In this document: piece by piece, positions 31,839 to 41,148 of the stretch | Position numbering within the stretch: position 1 is the stretch's first letter | How the letters are laid out: the number at the start of each line of letters is the position of its first letter | Assembly (NCBI RefSeq): GCF_023101145.1 | Contig: NZ_CP073714.1 | Coordinates: forward strand, 1,984,001-2,048,000 | Source of the DNA: Paenibacillus pabuli | GTDB lineage: Bacteria; Bacillota; Bacilli; Paenibacillales; Paenibacillaceae | DNA length: 64,000 nucleotides | Direction of reading: 5' to 3' | The notes under the pieces: generated by a model | What the model saw: the letters and a program-made list of their open reading frames with translations, nothing else | Told to the model about the DNA's origin: nothing | Databases searched by the model: none | Program-made: the position numbers and the translations under genes

Positions 31839-32570
31839 ATGAAAAAGTTTATACAAGAAAAAGGCCTGATTCTTGATCTTATTTTCATTGCATGTTTGGT
31901 GTTCTTTCTGGTCTTCTGGGGCTGGAACTTCGCGGTGAAGTTTTTTGCCATGATCACCGTAGCTTTTATCGTGTTAAGGCGGATTGATTATCAAAAGCAT
32001 ATCCTGCTAAAACGCATCCTGCTTACAGGGTTCGGGATCGCTGCGGTTTCATTTGTCATTGTCGAAGCGTTAGTGTTTACTCAGCTTAACGCGAATGATC
32101 CGGAAGAAGCGGACTATGTCATTATTCTCGGTTCGGGCATCAAAGGAACGGAATTGTCATTGACTTTGAAACAAAGGCTGGATACCAGTCTGGACTATAT
32201 CCGCAGTCATCCTCAGACGCCAGTGATTGTATCCGGCGGTCAGGGGCCGGGGGAATCCATTCCTGAAGCACTCGCCATGAAAAACTATCTTGTTGATCAG
32301 GGTATCAGCCCCACACAAGTCATTATGGAAGATCGATCGACGAGCACGCAAGAGAATATGGCTTTTTCCAAAAAAATCATCGATGCATCCGGGCTGGAGC
32401 ATCCCAAGATCATGATTGTCACAAGTGATTACCATATGTTCAGATCCAAGTATCTGGCCGCCAAAAACGGTTACGCTGCCGAATACGGCATCTCGGCTCC
32501 TTCACCGGGTTATCTGAAACCGATTAATATGATCCGTGAATATTTTGCAGCGGTTAAAGCATTTATCTGA
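31839..32570 (+). CDS. YdcF/ElyC-like DUF218 membrane protein
   Basis: A 243-residue protein with two or three N-terminal membrane helices (residues 10-45 and 62-83) followed by an extracellular DUF218 domain. DUF218 landmarks are YVIILGSGIKGTELSLTLKQ, PVIVSGGQGPGESIPEA, MEDRSTSTQENM and IMIVTSDYHMFRSKYLA. Family members such as E. coli ElyC and SanA affect envelope synthesis, but no enzyme activity is proven. GAAGGAG lies 13 bases upstream of the ATG, a slightly long spacing. A bidirectional terminator follows. Confidence 0.9.
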   Translation: MKKFIQEKGLILDLIFIACLVFFLVFWGWNFAVKFFAMITVAFIVLRRIDYQKHILLKRILLTGFGIAAVSFVIVEALVFTQLNANDPEEADYVIILGSGIKGTELSLTLKQRLDTSLDYIRSHPQTPVIVSGGQGPGESIPEALAMKNYLVDQGISPTQVIMEDRSTSTQENMAFSKKIIDASGLEHPKIMIVTSDYHMFRSKYLAAKNGYAAEYGISAPSPGYLKPINMIREYFAAVKAFI

Positions 32571-32621
32571 CGGATAAGCGCGAATTTAGAAATGGATTAT
32601 AATACTCAAGAAATCAGATCC

Positions 32622-32668
32622 AAAAAAGGCGACGATCAACTCCTAATCGAGTGAACGTTGCCTTTTTG
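32622..32668. terminator. Bidirectional terminator
   Basis: AAAAAAGGC (32622-32630) pairs with GCCTTTTT (32660-32667), with an inner ACG/CGT. It lies between the converging YdcF-like and XRE genes and works in both directions. Confidence 0.85.
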
Positions 32669-33016
32669 TTATTTCTTATCGTACGTTTTGAAAATTTCAG
32701 TGATCACACTGAGAGCCATAGCTATTTCATGCGGTTCATGGGTTCTCAGAATGGTAATCAGTTTCTGAATGTTACTATCTTCATAGGAGAGTGCTTCGTT
32801 CTCATTCACATATGTAAATAATTGATTAACGCCGACATCAAGAGCATCCGCGATTCTTTCCAAATTTTTTAAAGAGATGTTACGCTCCGCGCGTTCAATG
32901 AATCCGATATAGCTTGTATTAAATCCTGCTTTCTCAGCTAATGCTTCTTGAGATAGATCCTTGGACTTCCGAAGATCTCTTATTCTTGCACCAACTAACT
33001 CCAAAAGTTCTGACAT
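32669..33016 (-). CDS. XRE family transcriptional regulator
   Basis: A 115-residue regulator. Residues 7-65 are a Cro/CI helix-turn-helix: GARIRDLRKSKDLSQEALAE, KAGFNTSYIGFIERAERNIS and LKNLERIADALDVGVNQLF. This pattern is shared with SinR-like and BcII-type single-domain regulators. The C-terminal 45 residues (IQKLITILRTHEPHEIAMAL) are helical and probably dimerise. Its target is unknown; the 348-base gap on its upstream side and the PfpI gene beyond it are possible targets. Confidence 0.92.
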   Translation of the reverse strand: MSELLELVGARIRDLRKSKDLSQEALAEKAGFNTSYIGFIERAERNISLKNLERIADALDVGVNQLFTYVNENEALSYEDSNIQKLITILRTHEPHEIAMALSVITEIFKTYDKK

Positions 33017-33364
33017 GGGTACACCTCTCTTTAATTAGAAGTGTAGAGAAAGAATAGAGGTTGATTAACCAATACTTAATAAGTAATAACTAACATTTAC
33101 AAACTGCTTGAACGAACAGAACAAGTGTTGAGTGAACTATCCGTCCGAATTCTCAGTGAACCAAACTTCCCACCAATATAGATGTTTTACTTCCTGAAAA
33201 TTTACACGACGTTTTGTTTGACTGCGATAGCCTCCGTACGCCAAAGCGCCTACAAGGGGCTGTTTTTTTGTTGGAACACGCCATCAAACGAAAGAACCTT
33301 GTACAATGAGGTAGTTGGAGAAATAAAACATAAATAGGGAATATACAGAAGGGGTGCGGCTGAT
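33017..33364. other. 348-base intergenic region between XRE and PfpI genes
   Basis: No credible gene. Near 33244-33272 a short imperfect hairpin, AGCGCC/GGGGCT, with a run of seven T could be a terminator of an absent upstream unit. The rest is AT-rich and must contain the divergent promoters of the two flanking genes. Confidence 0.4.
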
Positions 33365-33922
33365 TTGAAAACATACATATTATTATTTGAAGGATACGTA
33401 TCATTTGAGATTATGTTAGCCAGCTATTTTATGAAAACGCAAGGAGACATCATAACGGTGGCGTTGGAAAAGGGACCGTTACAGTCATATGAGGAATTTT
33501 CAGTTAATCCCTCTGTTCTATTAAATGAGATTGATCCGTCCGAAGTCGACCTTTTCATCATTCCCGGAGGAGATGTTACGGCAATGCTGCAACGTCCGGA
33601 CTTGATGTGCTTCATCAAAGCACTTAATGAGCGCAAGACGCCCATTGCAGCCATCTGTGCAGGAACATTAATGTTCGGTCAAGCGCAAGTATTGGAGGGC
33701 AGATCATTTACAACCAATGTTGAATCTGAGATGAGAGCAGTCACGGCCCAAGGGGAATATGTGAATGAAGGTGTGATTGTTGATGGACATATCATTACAG
33801 CCAAGGCGAGTGCTTATGTGGATTTTGGAATCGAAATCGGTAAAGTTATGAATATTTATTCAGGTCCTGAAGATCTGGAAGAAACGATTCAAGTGTTCAA
33901 ATATTTCAACGCCAAATCATGA
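33365..33922 (+). CDS. DJ-1/PfpI family protein
   Basis: A 185-residue class I glutamine-amidotransferase-like protein starting at TTG 33365 behind AAGGGG. Nucleophile elbow AAICAGTLMFGQA contains Cys98. FEGYVSFEIM opens the fold, where Glu15 would be the partner acid, and DLFIIPGGDVTAMLQ is the typical middle strand. It resembles the ThiJ/PfpI transcription-regulator-domain group rather than YhbO proteases. Substrate unknown; relatives act on isonitriles, glyoxal adducts or nothing known. A promoter with extended -10 TGATATAAT (33920-33928) at its 3' end serves the next gene. Confidence 0.88.
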   Translation: MKTYILLFEGYVSFEIMLASYFMKTQGDIITVALEKGPLQSYEEFSVNPSVLLNEIDPSEVDLFIIPGGDVTAMLQRPDLMCFIKALNERKTPIAAICAGTLMFGQAQVLEGRSFTTNVESEMRAVTAQGEYVNEGVIVDGHIITAKASAYVDFGIEIGKVMNIYSGPEDLEETIQVFKYFNAKS

Positions 33923-33961
33923 TATAATATACGTCATTAATAGAAGACGATGTAGGAGTGA

Positions 33962-34483
33962 ATGATCATTACAGCATACAGGTTACCCGCTCTCTATGAG
34001 CAAAAGAAAGTTTCAGCGCATGACATGGAAGAGATTATACGTCTGTTGGCGCATGCCCCTTTACTATACGATGACGGACTGAGCATCCAGGTTCAGGACT
34101 TCATGGAAGGATTGGAGATCGAGCTTGAGCATGAGGTACGGCGCGCAGTAATCGAGTTGTATGAACTGGCTGTGCAAGCATGCCGCCGCTTTTCCGATCC
34201 ATCTGCTTACGAGCAGCTTCAGGATGCACTTGGATTACAGGCCGAGCTATGGCAGGAAGAAGTGCTGACGCTTGCCGAATGGATGGAATGGTTAAAACAG
34301 ATGGGTAAAGGACAAAGAAAACTGCCTGAATACGATTTTACAGCTATGCTGGGAAATTTGCCTGAAGGATTCATGATTCATGATTTCCATGATGAGCTTA
34401 TATATCAGTTGGAGCAAAATTCAACGAACGCATGGGCGATTGAAGAACGCAATCGTTTATACGCAGCCTTGGGCATAAATTAA
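33962..34483 (+). CDS. Uncharacterised 173-residue protein
   Basis: I do not recognise the family. The start at 33962 follows GTAGGAGTGA, and a near-consensus extended -10 box lies about 35 bases upstream, so it is probably transcribed on its own. The sequence is acidic and almost wholly helical (EIIRLLAHAPLLYDDG, EIELEHEVRRAVIELYELAV, QDALGLQAELWQEEVLTLAE), without membrane segments or cysteine-rich sites. A structural or regulatory protein is possible, but nothing in the context says which. Confidence 0.7.
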   Translation: MIITAYRLPALYEQKKVSAHDMEEIIRLLAHAPLLYDDGLSIQVQDFMEGLEIELEHEVRRAVIELYELAVQACRRFSDPSAYEQLQDALGLQAELWQEEVLTLAEWMEWLKQMGKGQRKLPEYDFTAMLGNLPEGFMIHDFHDELIYQLEQNSTNAWAIEERNRLYAALGIN

Positions 34484-34565
34484 AATCAAACAAAACGGTC
34501 ACAGACGGTGTTAGTCCATATATAGCGTAGCTGCTTTACCCAGTAAGGGGAAATGAGGGGATACC

Positions 34566-35465
34566 GTGAAAAAGGTTGTGTTGGCGGGTGGAACAGGGTT
34601 TGTTGGTCAGGATTTTGCCCAAAGATTCAAGAAGCTTGGTTATGAGGTGCTCATTATCTCTCGCCAGCTCGGTCATATTGCCTGGGAGGACCAGGCTGGA
34701 ATCAACCAGGCACTTGAAGGTGCAGAAATGCTGATTAACCTGGCCGGAAAATCCGTAAACTGCCGTTACACGGACGAGAACCGCAAAATCATTCTGGAAT
34801 CCAGAACACGCACAACCCGCATTTTGGGCGAGTCTGTTCTGGCTTGCAGCAATCCTCCTGAATTATGGATTAATTCGAGTACGGCCACGATATATAGACA
34901 TGCAGAAGATCGCCCCATGACGGAGAAAGAGGGCGAGATTGGCTCCGGGTTCTCGGTGGATGTCGCCAAGGCGTGGGAAAAGGCTTTTTTTGAATTCAGT
35001 CTGCCGTCTACACGTCAGATTGCATTACGAATTGCCATTGTGCTGGGAGAAGGTGGCGTTATGGAGCCACTGACCAATTTGGTCCGCTTTGGGCTGGGTG
35101 GATCACAAGGACCTGGAACCCAGCAGTTTAGCTGGATTCATATCGAAGATTTGTTCCGCATGTTGATCTATGTTCAGCAGCATCCGCAGCTGGAAGGTGT
35201 ATTTAATGCTTCCTCTCCGCATCCTGTCACGAACCGCCAGCTTATGGAGAGTCTGCGGCGGCAGATGGGAGTTCGGATTGGACTACCTGCACCTCGCTGG
35301 ATGCTGGAACTGGGAGCGCGATTCATTCGGACCGAAACAGAATTGGTTCTCAAAAGTCGTTGGGTCATTCCCGAAAGGCTGGAGCGGGAAGGATTTACGT
35401 TCAAATATGATACGCTCGATCTCGCACTGGCCAAGATTTTGAAACAGGGAAATGAATCAACGTGA
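34566..35465 (+). CDS. TIGR01777 family NAD(P)-dependent epimerase/reductase (YfcH-like)
   Basis: A 299-residue protein with GTG start at 34566, five bases after GAGGGG. Residues 2-14 are the Rossmann loop VVLAGGTGFVGQ. INLAGKSVNCRY, SRTRTTRILGESVLACSNPP and SSTATIYRHAEDRPMTE are signatures of the TIGR01777 (SDR39U1/YfcH) extended SDR group. GPGTQQFSWIHIEDLFRML and the C-terminal DUF1731 region (LPAPRWMLELGARFIRTETE LVLKSRW) complete it. The substrate is unknown; the family is often near cell-envelope genes. It is separate from the biosynthetic operon at 35657 by a possible terminator. Confidence 0.9.
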   Translation: MKKVVLAGGTGFVGQDFAQRFKKLGYEVLIISRQLGHIAWEDQAGINQALEGAEMLINLAGKSVNCRYTDENRKIILESRTRTTRILGESVLACSNPPELWINSSTATIYRHAEDRPMTEKEGEIGSGFSVDVAKAWEKAFFEFSLPSTRQIALRIAIVLGEGGVMEPLTNLVRFGLGGSQGPGTQQFSWIHIEDLFRMLIYVQQHPQLEGVFNASSPHPVTNRQLMESLRRQMGVRIGLPAPRWMLELGARFIRTETELVLKSRWVIPERLEREGFTFKYDTLDLALAKILKQGNEST

Positions 35466-35493
35466 CTGTATAAAAAAGATAAAACAATGCGAG

Positions 35494-35511
35494 GGGCAGA
35501 GAGATCTGCCC
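35494..35511 (+). terminator. Possible terminator after the epimerase
   Basis: GGGCAGA-GAGA-TCTGCCC forms a perfect seven-pair hairpin, followed by TTCTGCTGTATTC. The T-run is weak, so termination may be partial. Confidence 0.4.
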
Positions 35512-35656
35512 TTCTGCTGTATTCTCTAAAGCACTTCATCATCTTATTTAGCATAACAGCGATCGGTAGGGTGTTCCGTCATCGATTTTAGTGTAAATAT
35601 TCATTAGTTGAACTTATATTATGGATCAGTCAGCAGAAGAGAAAGAGGTAGGTCAT

Positions 35657-36658
35657 ATGCAGCTTAGAAGAGTGAGAATTGTGGGAACAGGCAAGTATTT
35701 GCCTGAACAGGAAGTCACAGATGAGGAGCTGGATCACCGTTTGCAGGTGCCTGCAGGCTGGGTAAGTAAAGCAACAGGTGTAGGTGTGCGTCATTACGCT
35801 TCCGGTACAGAGACCTCTTCCTTCATGGGAGCGAGGGCTGCTGAAGCTGCACTTGCGGATGCAGGACTGACGTTTGCAGATATAGACTGTCTGGTGTGCA
35901 CGAGCGGTACGAAGGAACAACCTTTACCCAGTACAGCGGTATTCATTCAGCAGGCGATGGGGCAGCAGGATTCAGGCGTACCGGCTTTTGACATGGATAC
36001 GACCTGCTTGAGTTTCCTGAACGGGTTGGATGTGATCTCCTATATGGTGGATGCCGGGCGTTATCGAAGGGTGCTGCTTGTAGCTACGGAGATTGCTTCC
36101 AAGGGATTGAATTGGTCGGACAAGGAAAGTGCTGCTCTGTTCGGTGATGGAGCCGCTGCTGTCATTATTGAACGCTCCGCTGAAGGAGAGTCTTCGCAGA
36201 TTGTACATGCCTCGCTGAAAACGTACAGCCGCGGCGCGCGGTTTTCGGAAATTGCCGGTGGAGGTACTCGTCTGCATGCCTCAAATTATGTGGCAGAGCA
36301 GCCGGCCCCCTATCTTTTTCATATGGATGGACAGGCCATTTTCCGTATGGCTTCCAGGTTGCTACCAGCATTTATTGACGATATGCTGCAGGCAACCGGT
36401 AATCAGATGAAGGATTTCCAATTGGTGATTCCGCATCAGGGAAGTGCCATGGCGATGAGGCTGATCCGCAAGAAACTGGGAATCGAAGAGGACCGTTTTA
36501 TGGACATTACACGAAATCACGGCAATACGATTGCCGCCTCCATTCCGATGGGGCTGCATGAAGCGATCAAGCAGCAGCGCATTCATAGGGGTGATCGGGT
36601 GTTAATGATCGGAACAGCCGCCGGATTGTCACTGGGAGGACTCATTTTTGACTACTAG
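35657..36658 (+). CDS. 3-oxoacyl-ACP synthase III-like condensing enzyme (FabH/OleA type)
   Basis: A 333-residue thiolase-fold enzyme; the ATG at 35657 follows GAGGT by seven bases. The Cys-His-Asn triad is complete: DMDTTCLSFLNGLD (Cys117), VIPHQGSAMAM (His260) and NHGNTIAASIPMGL (Asn290). Also present are GDGAAAVIIERS and GDRVLMIGTAAGLSLGG. FabH makes acetoacetyl-ACP; OleA joins two acyl-CoAs head to head. Motifs around Cys117 match both. Its place at the head of a six-gene operon with an OleD-like reductase and an AMP ligase argues for a secondary-metabolite or special lipid role rather than housekeeping FabH. Confidence 0.88.
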   Translation: MQLRRVRIVGTGKYLPEQEVTDEELDHRLQVPAGWVSKATGVGVRHYASGTETSSFMGARAAEAALADAGLTFADIDCLVCTSGTKEQPLPSTAVFIQQAMGQQDSGVPAFDMDTTCLSFLNGLDVISYMVDAGRYRRVLLVATEIASKGLNWSDKESAALFGDGAAAVIIERSAEGESSQIVHASLKTYSRGARFSEIAGGGTRLHASNYVAEQPAPYLFHMDGQAIFRMASRLLPAFIDDMLQATGNQMKDFQLVIPHQGSAMAMRLIRKKLGIEEDRFMDITRNHGNTIAASIPMGLHEAIKQQRIHRGDRVLMIGTAAGLSLGGLIFDY

Positions 36659-37949
36659 ATTCACGAAGAATGGACACCCAACATCAGAATCCTTAAGTGT
36701 GCTGCTCACAGGCGGACGGGCTCCGGTAACCCTCGATCTGGCGCGTATGCTTCATCGTGCGGGTCACCGCGTTTACGTTGCGGAGAGCGTGGTGCGTCAT
36801 TTGTGCCGATTGACCAGTGCGGTGGAGCAGTGCTTCACGGTTTCATCTCCACGTCATGAAACAGAGAAATACTTGTCAGAGATGGAGAGTCTGGTTCAAA
36901 CCTGGCAGATCGACTTGTTGATTCCGATGTGTGAAGAAGTCTTTTATATTGCTCAAGGAGCAGAGCAGCTGCGTGATCACTGTCGTGTACTTGTTTCGCC
37001 TATAGAGCAGCTGCATGAATTGCATCATAAATATCACTTTATCCAGCTTGCAGAGTCGCTTGGTCTTTCGGTTCCGGATACCCGTCTGATCAACAGTAGG
37101 CAGGAATGGATGAAAGAGCAGGCTGTTCTCGACATGGAGGGGGAATGGGTATGGAAGCCCGTGTATTCCCGCTTTGCCGCCAGAGTTCGTATGCCGATAT
37201 CCTCCACAGCAGACTTTGATGGAGACGCACCTGAATCTAATCAGAAGATATACGCAGGTAAAATGAAGCAGCACCGTTTACAGAATGATCCTCCTGGTGA
37301 CACGGAAATATCCTCGGCTTCCCCTTGGGTTGCGCAGACTTATGTTGCCGGGCAAATGTTATGTACATACAGCGTTGCTTATGAAGGGAAAATCGTTGCA
37401 CATACGACCTACGACAGTCGCTATCGAACGGGCAGCGTAGGCGCGAGTGTTTTTTTTGAACATGTGGAACATGAAGGGATTTACGAGTGGGTAAGGCAAT
37501 TTGTACAGGCGACAGGGTTTAGCGGGCAGATTGGTTTTGATTTTATCGAAACAGAGGATGGACAAGTGTATGCCATTGAGTGTAATCCGAGGGCGACGAG
37601 TGGCATTCATTTGTTTCACCCTGGTGATGGCTTGGTCCGTGCTTTAATTGCACCTGAAGGACTGGTGAAGGCAGCAGAGGTGATCATCCCCAAGCAAGGA
37701 AGCAAAGCAATGTTGATGCTTCCGATGTTGGGAAGTGGATTGCAGCAGCTCTGGGGGAAGGGAAGCCTACGGGCATGGATGAAAGCCTGGCGGGGAACGA
37801 GGGATGTGGTGTATCTGAGACATGATGCGAAACCTTGGTTTGAGCAATTCGCGGTTGTACTCTCTGCCTGGCGGCTGGCAAGGAAACATAAGTTTTCGCT
37901 GACTGAAGCTTTGACTCACGACATAGAATGGAACGGTGAACAACAATGA
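36648..37949 (+). CDS. ATP-grasp domain ligase
   Basis: A 433-residue protein starting at a TTG (36648) that overlaps the previous gene by 11 bases and has GGGAGGA eight bases upstream. Domains run as a pre-ATP-grasp Rossmann part (LLTGGRAPVTLDLARMLHRA, LLIPMCEEVFYIAQG), the ATP-grasp (WKPVYSRFAARVRM; VAQTYVAGQMLCTYSVAYEG; IGFDFIETEDGQVYAIECNP, with the metal-binding Glu and Asn), and an unusual C-terminal extension of about 90 residues. This group joins a carboxylate to an amine or similar nucleophile through an acyl phosphate. In context it may conjugate the condensing-enzyme product to an amino compound (inference). Confidence 0.86.
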   Translation: MTTRFTKNGHPTSESLSVLLTGGRAPVTLDLARMLHRAGHRVYVAESVVRHLCRLTSAVEQCFTVSSPRHETEKYLSEMESLVQTWQIDLLIPMCEEVFYIAQGAEQLRDHCRVLVSPIEQLHELHHKYHFIQLAESLGLSVPDTRLINSRQEWMKEQAVLDMEGEWVWKPVYSRFAARVRMPISSTADFDGDAPESNQKIYAGKMKQHRLQNDPPGDTEISSASPWVAQTYVAGQMLCTYSVAYEGKIVAHTTYDSRYRTGSVGASVFFEHVEHEGIYEWVRQFVQATGFSGQIGFDFIETEDGQVYAIECNPRATSGIHLFHPGDGLVRALIAPEGLVKAAEVIIPKQGSKAMLMLPMLGSGLQQLWGKGSLRAWMKAWRGTRDVVYLRHDAKPWFEQFAVVLSAWRLARKHKFSLTEALTHDIEWNGEQQ

Positions 37950-38941
37950 ATAGAGCATTGGTTACAGGAGCAACAGGATGTCTGGGCAGGCATCTGGCGA
38001 TACGGCTTGCCGAGCAAGGCTGGGAAGTTACGGGTATGGGACGCCAGCAAAAGCACGGTACAGAGCTTGAGGCGGCAGGCATTCGATTTTATAACGGAGA
38101 TATACGGGATCAGGCTGCGGTGAATGAGGTCTGTTCGGGTCAGGATGTTGTGTTTCACTGTGCGGCGTTATCGTCGCCATGGGGCAAATACCGGGATTTT
38201 TACAGCAGCAATGTGGAGGGGACACAGCATTTGGTGGACCGTTGTTTGAAAGGTGGCGTAAAGCGATTCATTCATGTATCAACGCCGAGCATATATTTTA
38301 ACTACAGTCCCCGATATAACATACACGAGAATGACCCCTTGCCATCCAGACCAGCCAATCATTACGCAGCCACCAAGTGGCTCGCTGAGCAAGTGGTTTT
38401 GCAGGCTCATGCTAATGGACTTCCATCGATCATGATTCGTCCCAGAGCCATTTTTGGCCCGTATGACCAGACCCTTTTTCCCAGAATCGTTGCAGCAAAT
38501 GCCAAAGCGGGTGTACCTATGATCGGAGGCGGACAGGCACTCATTGATCTGACTTGTGTGGATAATGTGGTGGATGCGCTGCTGTTATGCTGGGATGCCA
38601 AGACAGAAGCGCTGGGTCGTGCCTACAATGTTTCCAATGGAGATCCGAGACCGTTCCAGGGTTTGGTGAGCACGTTGTTTGGAATGCTGGAAATGCCTTT
38701 ACGCCGTCGAAGCATTCCCTACAGAGCAGCATACGGAGCAGCCGCAGTGCTGGAACGTGTACATCGCTTGATACCTGCGTTAGGTGAACCACAATTGACG
38801 CGGTATACGGTTGGTTCATTATCTATCCCGCAGACGCTGGATATAACGGATGCCCGTGAGAAGCTGGGGTATGCGCCTCGGTTATCCATTGATGAGGGGT
38901 TACAACAATTTGCAAACTGGTGGAGGGCTGAATCATGCTGA
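37946..38941 (+). CDS. NAD(P)-dependent reductase, OleD/3-beta-HSD-like
   Basis: A 331-residue extended SDR that overlaps the preceding stop by 4 bases (ATGA). TGATGCLGRHLA is the nucleotide loop (residues 7-18), GDIRDQAAV and FHCAALSSPWGKY follow, then VSTPSIYFNYS and NHYAATKWLAEQ with the catalytic Tyr140 and Lys144. RPRAIFGPYDQTLFPRIVAA and FVDNVVDA-like region LTCVDNVVDALLL place it near the OleD reductase of olefin/beta-lactone pathways, which reduces 2-alkyl-3-keto acids. The family match is seen in the sequence; the exact substrate is inference from the neighbouring condensing enzyme. Confidence 0.86.
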   Translation: MNRALVTGATGCLGRHLAIRLAEQGWEVTGMGRQQKHGTELEAAGIRFYNGDIRDQAAVNEVCSGQDVVFHCAALSSPWGKYRDFYSSNVEGTQHLVDRCLKGGVKRFIHVSTPSIYFNYSPRYNIHENDPLPSRPANHYAATKWLAEQVVLQAHANGLPSIMIRPRAIFGPYDQTLFPRIVAANAKAGVPMIGGGQALIDLTCVDNVVDALLLCWDAKTEALGRAYNVSNGDPRPFQGLVSTLFGMLEMPLRRRSIPYRAAYGAAAVLERVHRLIPALGEPQLTRYTVGSLSIPQTLDITDAREKLGYAPRLSIDEGLQQFANWWRAESC

Positions 38942-39798
38942 CAACAACCCCGGTAAAGCTTCATCTGGGCGCAGCGGGTTACTGCACACATCCGGAGTTT
39001 CTGACGCTGCGTGGTGGAAGTTTGCGTCCGGTGGCCTTTCCGGCCGGCTTTGCGTGCATCATTCATCCTGTACATGGTCCGATTTTGCTGGACACGGGAT
39101 ATAGCTCCCGTTTCTTTAAGGAAACCGCTCATCTGCCGAACGCGCTGTACCGTCATATTACACCTGTGGTCTATCGTGAAGAAGACAGTGCGGTACGATT
39201 TCTGGCTCGTATAGGGTTGAAAGCTTCGGATATTCGGTACATCATCCTCTCCCACTTTCATGGGGATCATATCGCAGGTGTGCGGGATTTCCCGCAGGCG
39301 CAGCTAATCTATCTGCCAAGAGCCTATGACGCTGTGCGTTCACTTGGACCCATTGCGGCTGTAAAGGCAGGGTTTCTGTCCGGATTGCTGCCAGAGGACT
39401 TTGATGCCCGATCATTGCCTGTTACGAAGCAGCCGAAGAGATGGGCAAAAGCGGTTGAGGATTTTCCTTTTCCCGAGGTATACGACATTTTCGGTGATGG
39501 CAGTATGCTGGGCGTTGACGTATCGGGTCATGCGGAAGGCATGATGGGGATTTTGCTCAGTACAGAGGCCAATGATTATTTTCTTTGCGCGGACGCAGTG
39601 TGGTCGAGTCGTGCTTTTCAGGAACAACGCAGACCTCACGTACTCGCAGGAATCATTATGTCGGATCGTCAGGCGTATCGAAGAAATTTTGACAGACTCG
39701 TTCAGCTGCATCAGCAGTTTCCGGCGATTCGGATTGTGCCCAGTCATTGCCGTGACGCCCTGGATGCTTGGGGTACAGAGGGTGGTGAGGACATATGA
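38935..39798 (+). CDS. MBL-fold metallo-hydrolase
   Basis: A 287-residue hydrolase overlapping the previous gene by 7 bases. The zinc motif is ILSHFHGDHIAG (His107, His109, Asp111, His112); LLDTGYSSRFF precedes it, and DVSGHAEGMMGILL and VPSHCRDALDAW give the downstream His residues. No signal peptide. MBL proteins hydrolyse lactones, thioesters and other esters. In this operon it sits where OleB, the beta-lactone decarboxylase of the alpha/beta-hydrolase fold, would be expected in an ole cluster, and it may release or process the product (inference). Confidence 0.86.
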   Translation: MLTTTPVKLHLGAAGYCTHPEFLTLRGGSLRPVAFPAGFACIIHPVHGPILLDTGYSSRFFKETAHLPNALYRHITPVVYREEDSAVRFLARIGLKASDIRYIILSHFHGDHIAGVRDFPQAQLIYLPRAYDAVRSLGPIAAVKAGFLSGLLPEDFDARSLPVTKQPKRWAKAVEDFPFPEVYDIFGDGSMLGVDVSGHAEGMMGILLSTEANDYFLCADAVWSSRAFQEQRRPHVLAGIIMSDRQAYRRNFDRLVQLHQQFPAIRIVPSHCRDALDAWGTEGGEDI

Positions 39799-41112
39799 GC
39801 AATACACTGCGTATTGTCTACCATTATGCACTTGCACGGGGATTGAGAAAATGGAAAACACGAGCGCAGCTTGAACGCTGGCAGGAACGCCAGATCATTC
39901 GGCAAGTGGAGCGGGTTCGTAAAAAGTCGCCTTTTTACCGGGAGTGGTGGGGGGGATGTTGATGCAGCCAACTGGAGAAGCTTCCCGCTGATTGACAAAA
40001 CAATCATGATGCAGCATTTCGATCAGCTCAATACGGTGGGCATTTCCAAGGATGAAGCGATGGCTCTCGCTGGGGAGAGCGAGGAAACGCGTGATTTCAA
40101 GCCATCCGTTCAGGGTGTGACGGTAGGCTTGTCTTCAGGTACATCAGGCAACCGGGGGCTGTTTCTGGTGAGTGATCAGGAGCAGGATGCGTGGACAGGG
40201 ACGGTGCTGGCGAAGCTCCTGCCTGGTGGACTGTGGAAGCCTGCCAAGATCGCCTTTTTCCTCCGAGCCAACAGTAATCTGTATGAATCGGTGCAGCGGG
40301 GGAAGCTGCAATTTCAATATTTTGATCTGCTGGAACGTGTCGATACCTTGGTTAAACGTATGGAAACATACCGTCCTACCGTATGGGTAGCGCCGCCTTC
40401 CATGTTGAGAATGTTGGCTGACGCTTATACGTCTGGGACATTGACCACTGTACCGGACAAAATCATTTCGGTTGCCGAAGTACTGGACCCGCTGGATCGC
40501 AAGGTACTGGAGCACGTTTTTGGACAAACGGTTCATCAGGTGTACCAGTGTACGGAAGGATTTCTGGGCGCAACCTGCCGCTTTGGCACTCTGCATTTGA
40601 ATGAAGACATCGTTCATATTGAGAAAGAGTTCATTGATCCCGCGACCCGGAGGTTCGTGCCTGTGATCACGGATTTCTCCAGAACCTCACAGCCGATTAT
40701 CCGGTATCGGCTGAACGACATTTTGACCGAGGCAGCGGTTCCTTGTGCCTGTGGTTCTCCATTCACTGCCATTGAGCGGATCGAAGGCCGCTGTGATGAC
40801 ACGCTTTATTTTCCACATCGACAAACGGGCGAAGCCGTACCTGTATTCCCGGATTTTGTGACGCGTGCAGTGATTGCAGCCTCTCCCGCTATTGATCATT
40901 ATCGGGTTGTACAGCTAGGTAACGGGGTGTTGGAAGTATCACTTCGGCTCGGAGGAGGAGAAGGGATGCAGCAGGTGGAAGTTGATGTGAAGCAGGAGCT
41001 GATGAAGCTGGGAGAACGGCTGGAATGTACTGTACCCGAGATCAGATTCGTTCCTTATACGTTTGAACCGGGAATAACGAAGCTGCGCCGAGTGGAGAGA
41101 CAGCACACTTGA
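39795..41112 (+). pseudogene. F390-synthetase-like AMP-forming ligase, frameshifted in a G7 run
   Basis: Begins at an ATG overlapping the previous stop by 4 bases. The first frame encodes about 55 residues (NTLRIVYHYALARGLRKWKT, then QVERVRKKSPFYREWWG) and hits TGA at 39960. The rest of the protein continues in another frame to 41112: FPLIDKTIMMQHFDQL, the phosphate loop VGLSSGTSGNRGLFLVS, the WVAPPSMLRMLADAYTSG stretch and FSRTSQPIIRYRLNDILTE. This is the CoF/F390 synthetase and phenylacetate-CoA ligase group of adenylating enzymes. The frames meet at seven G (39949-39955); six would restore one open frame. It may be a genuine mutation, a slippage switch or a sequence error. An ATG at 39871 in the second frame makes a shorter but artefactual-looking protein. 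Confidence 0.8.
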
Positions 41113-41148
41113 GTGCGTTTAAATCCACCGAGGGAAGAGGAGAAGCAG

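Noticed and set aside
33244..33272. Terminator in the XRE/PfpI gap
   Set aside because: The stem has a central G-G mismatch and no gene upstream to serve, so it is only mentioned as a weak possibility.
39871..41112. ATG at 39871 as the true start of the AMP-ligase
   Set aside because: The residues encoded before the G7 run in that frame do not resemble the family, whereas the other frame, starting at the ATGA overlap at 39795, does.
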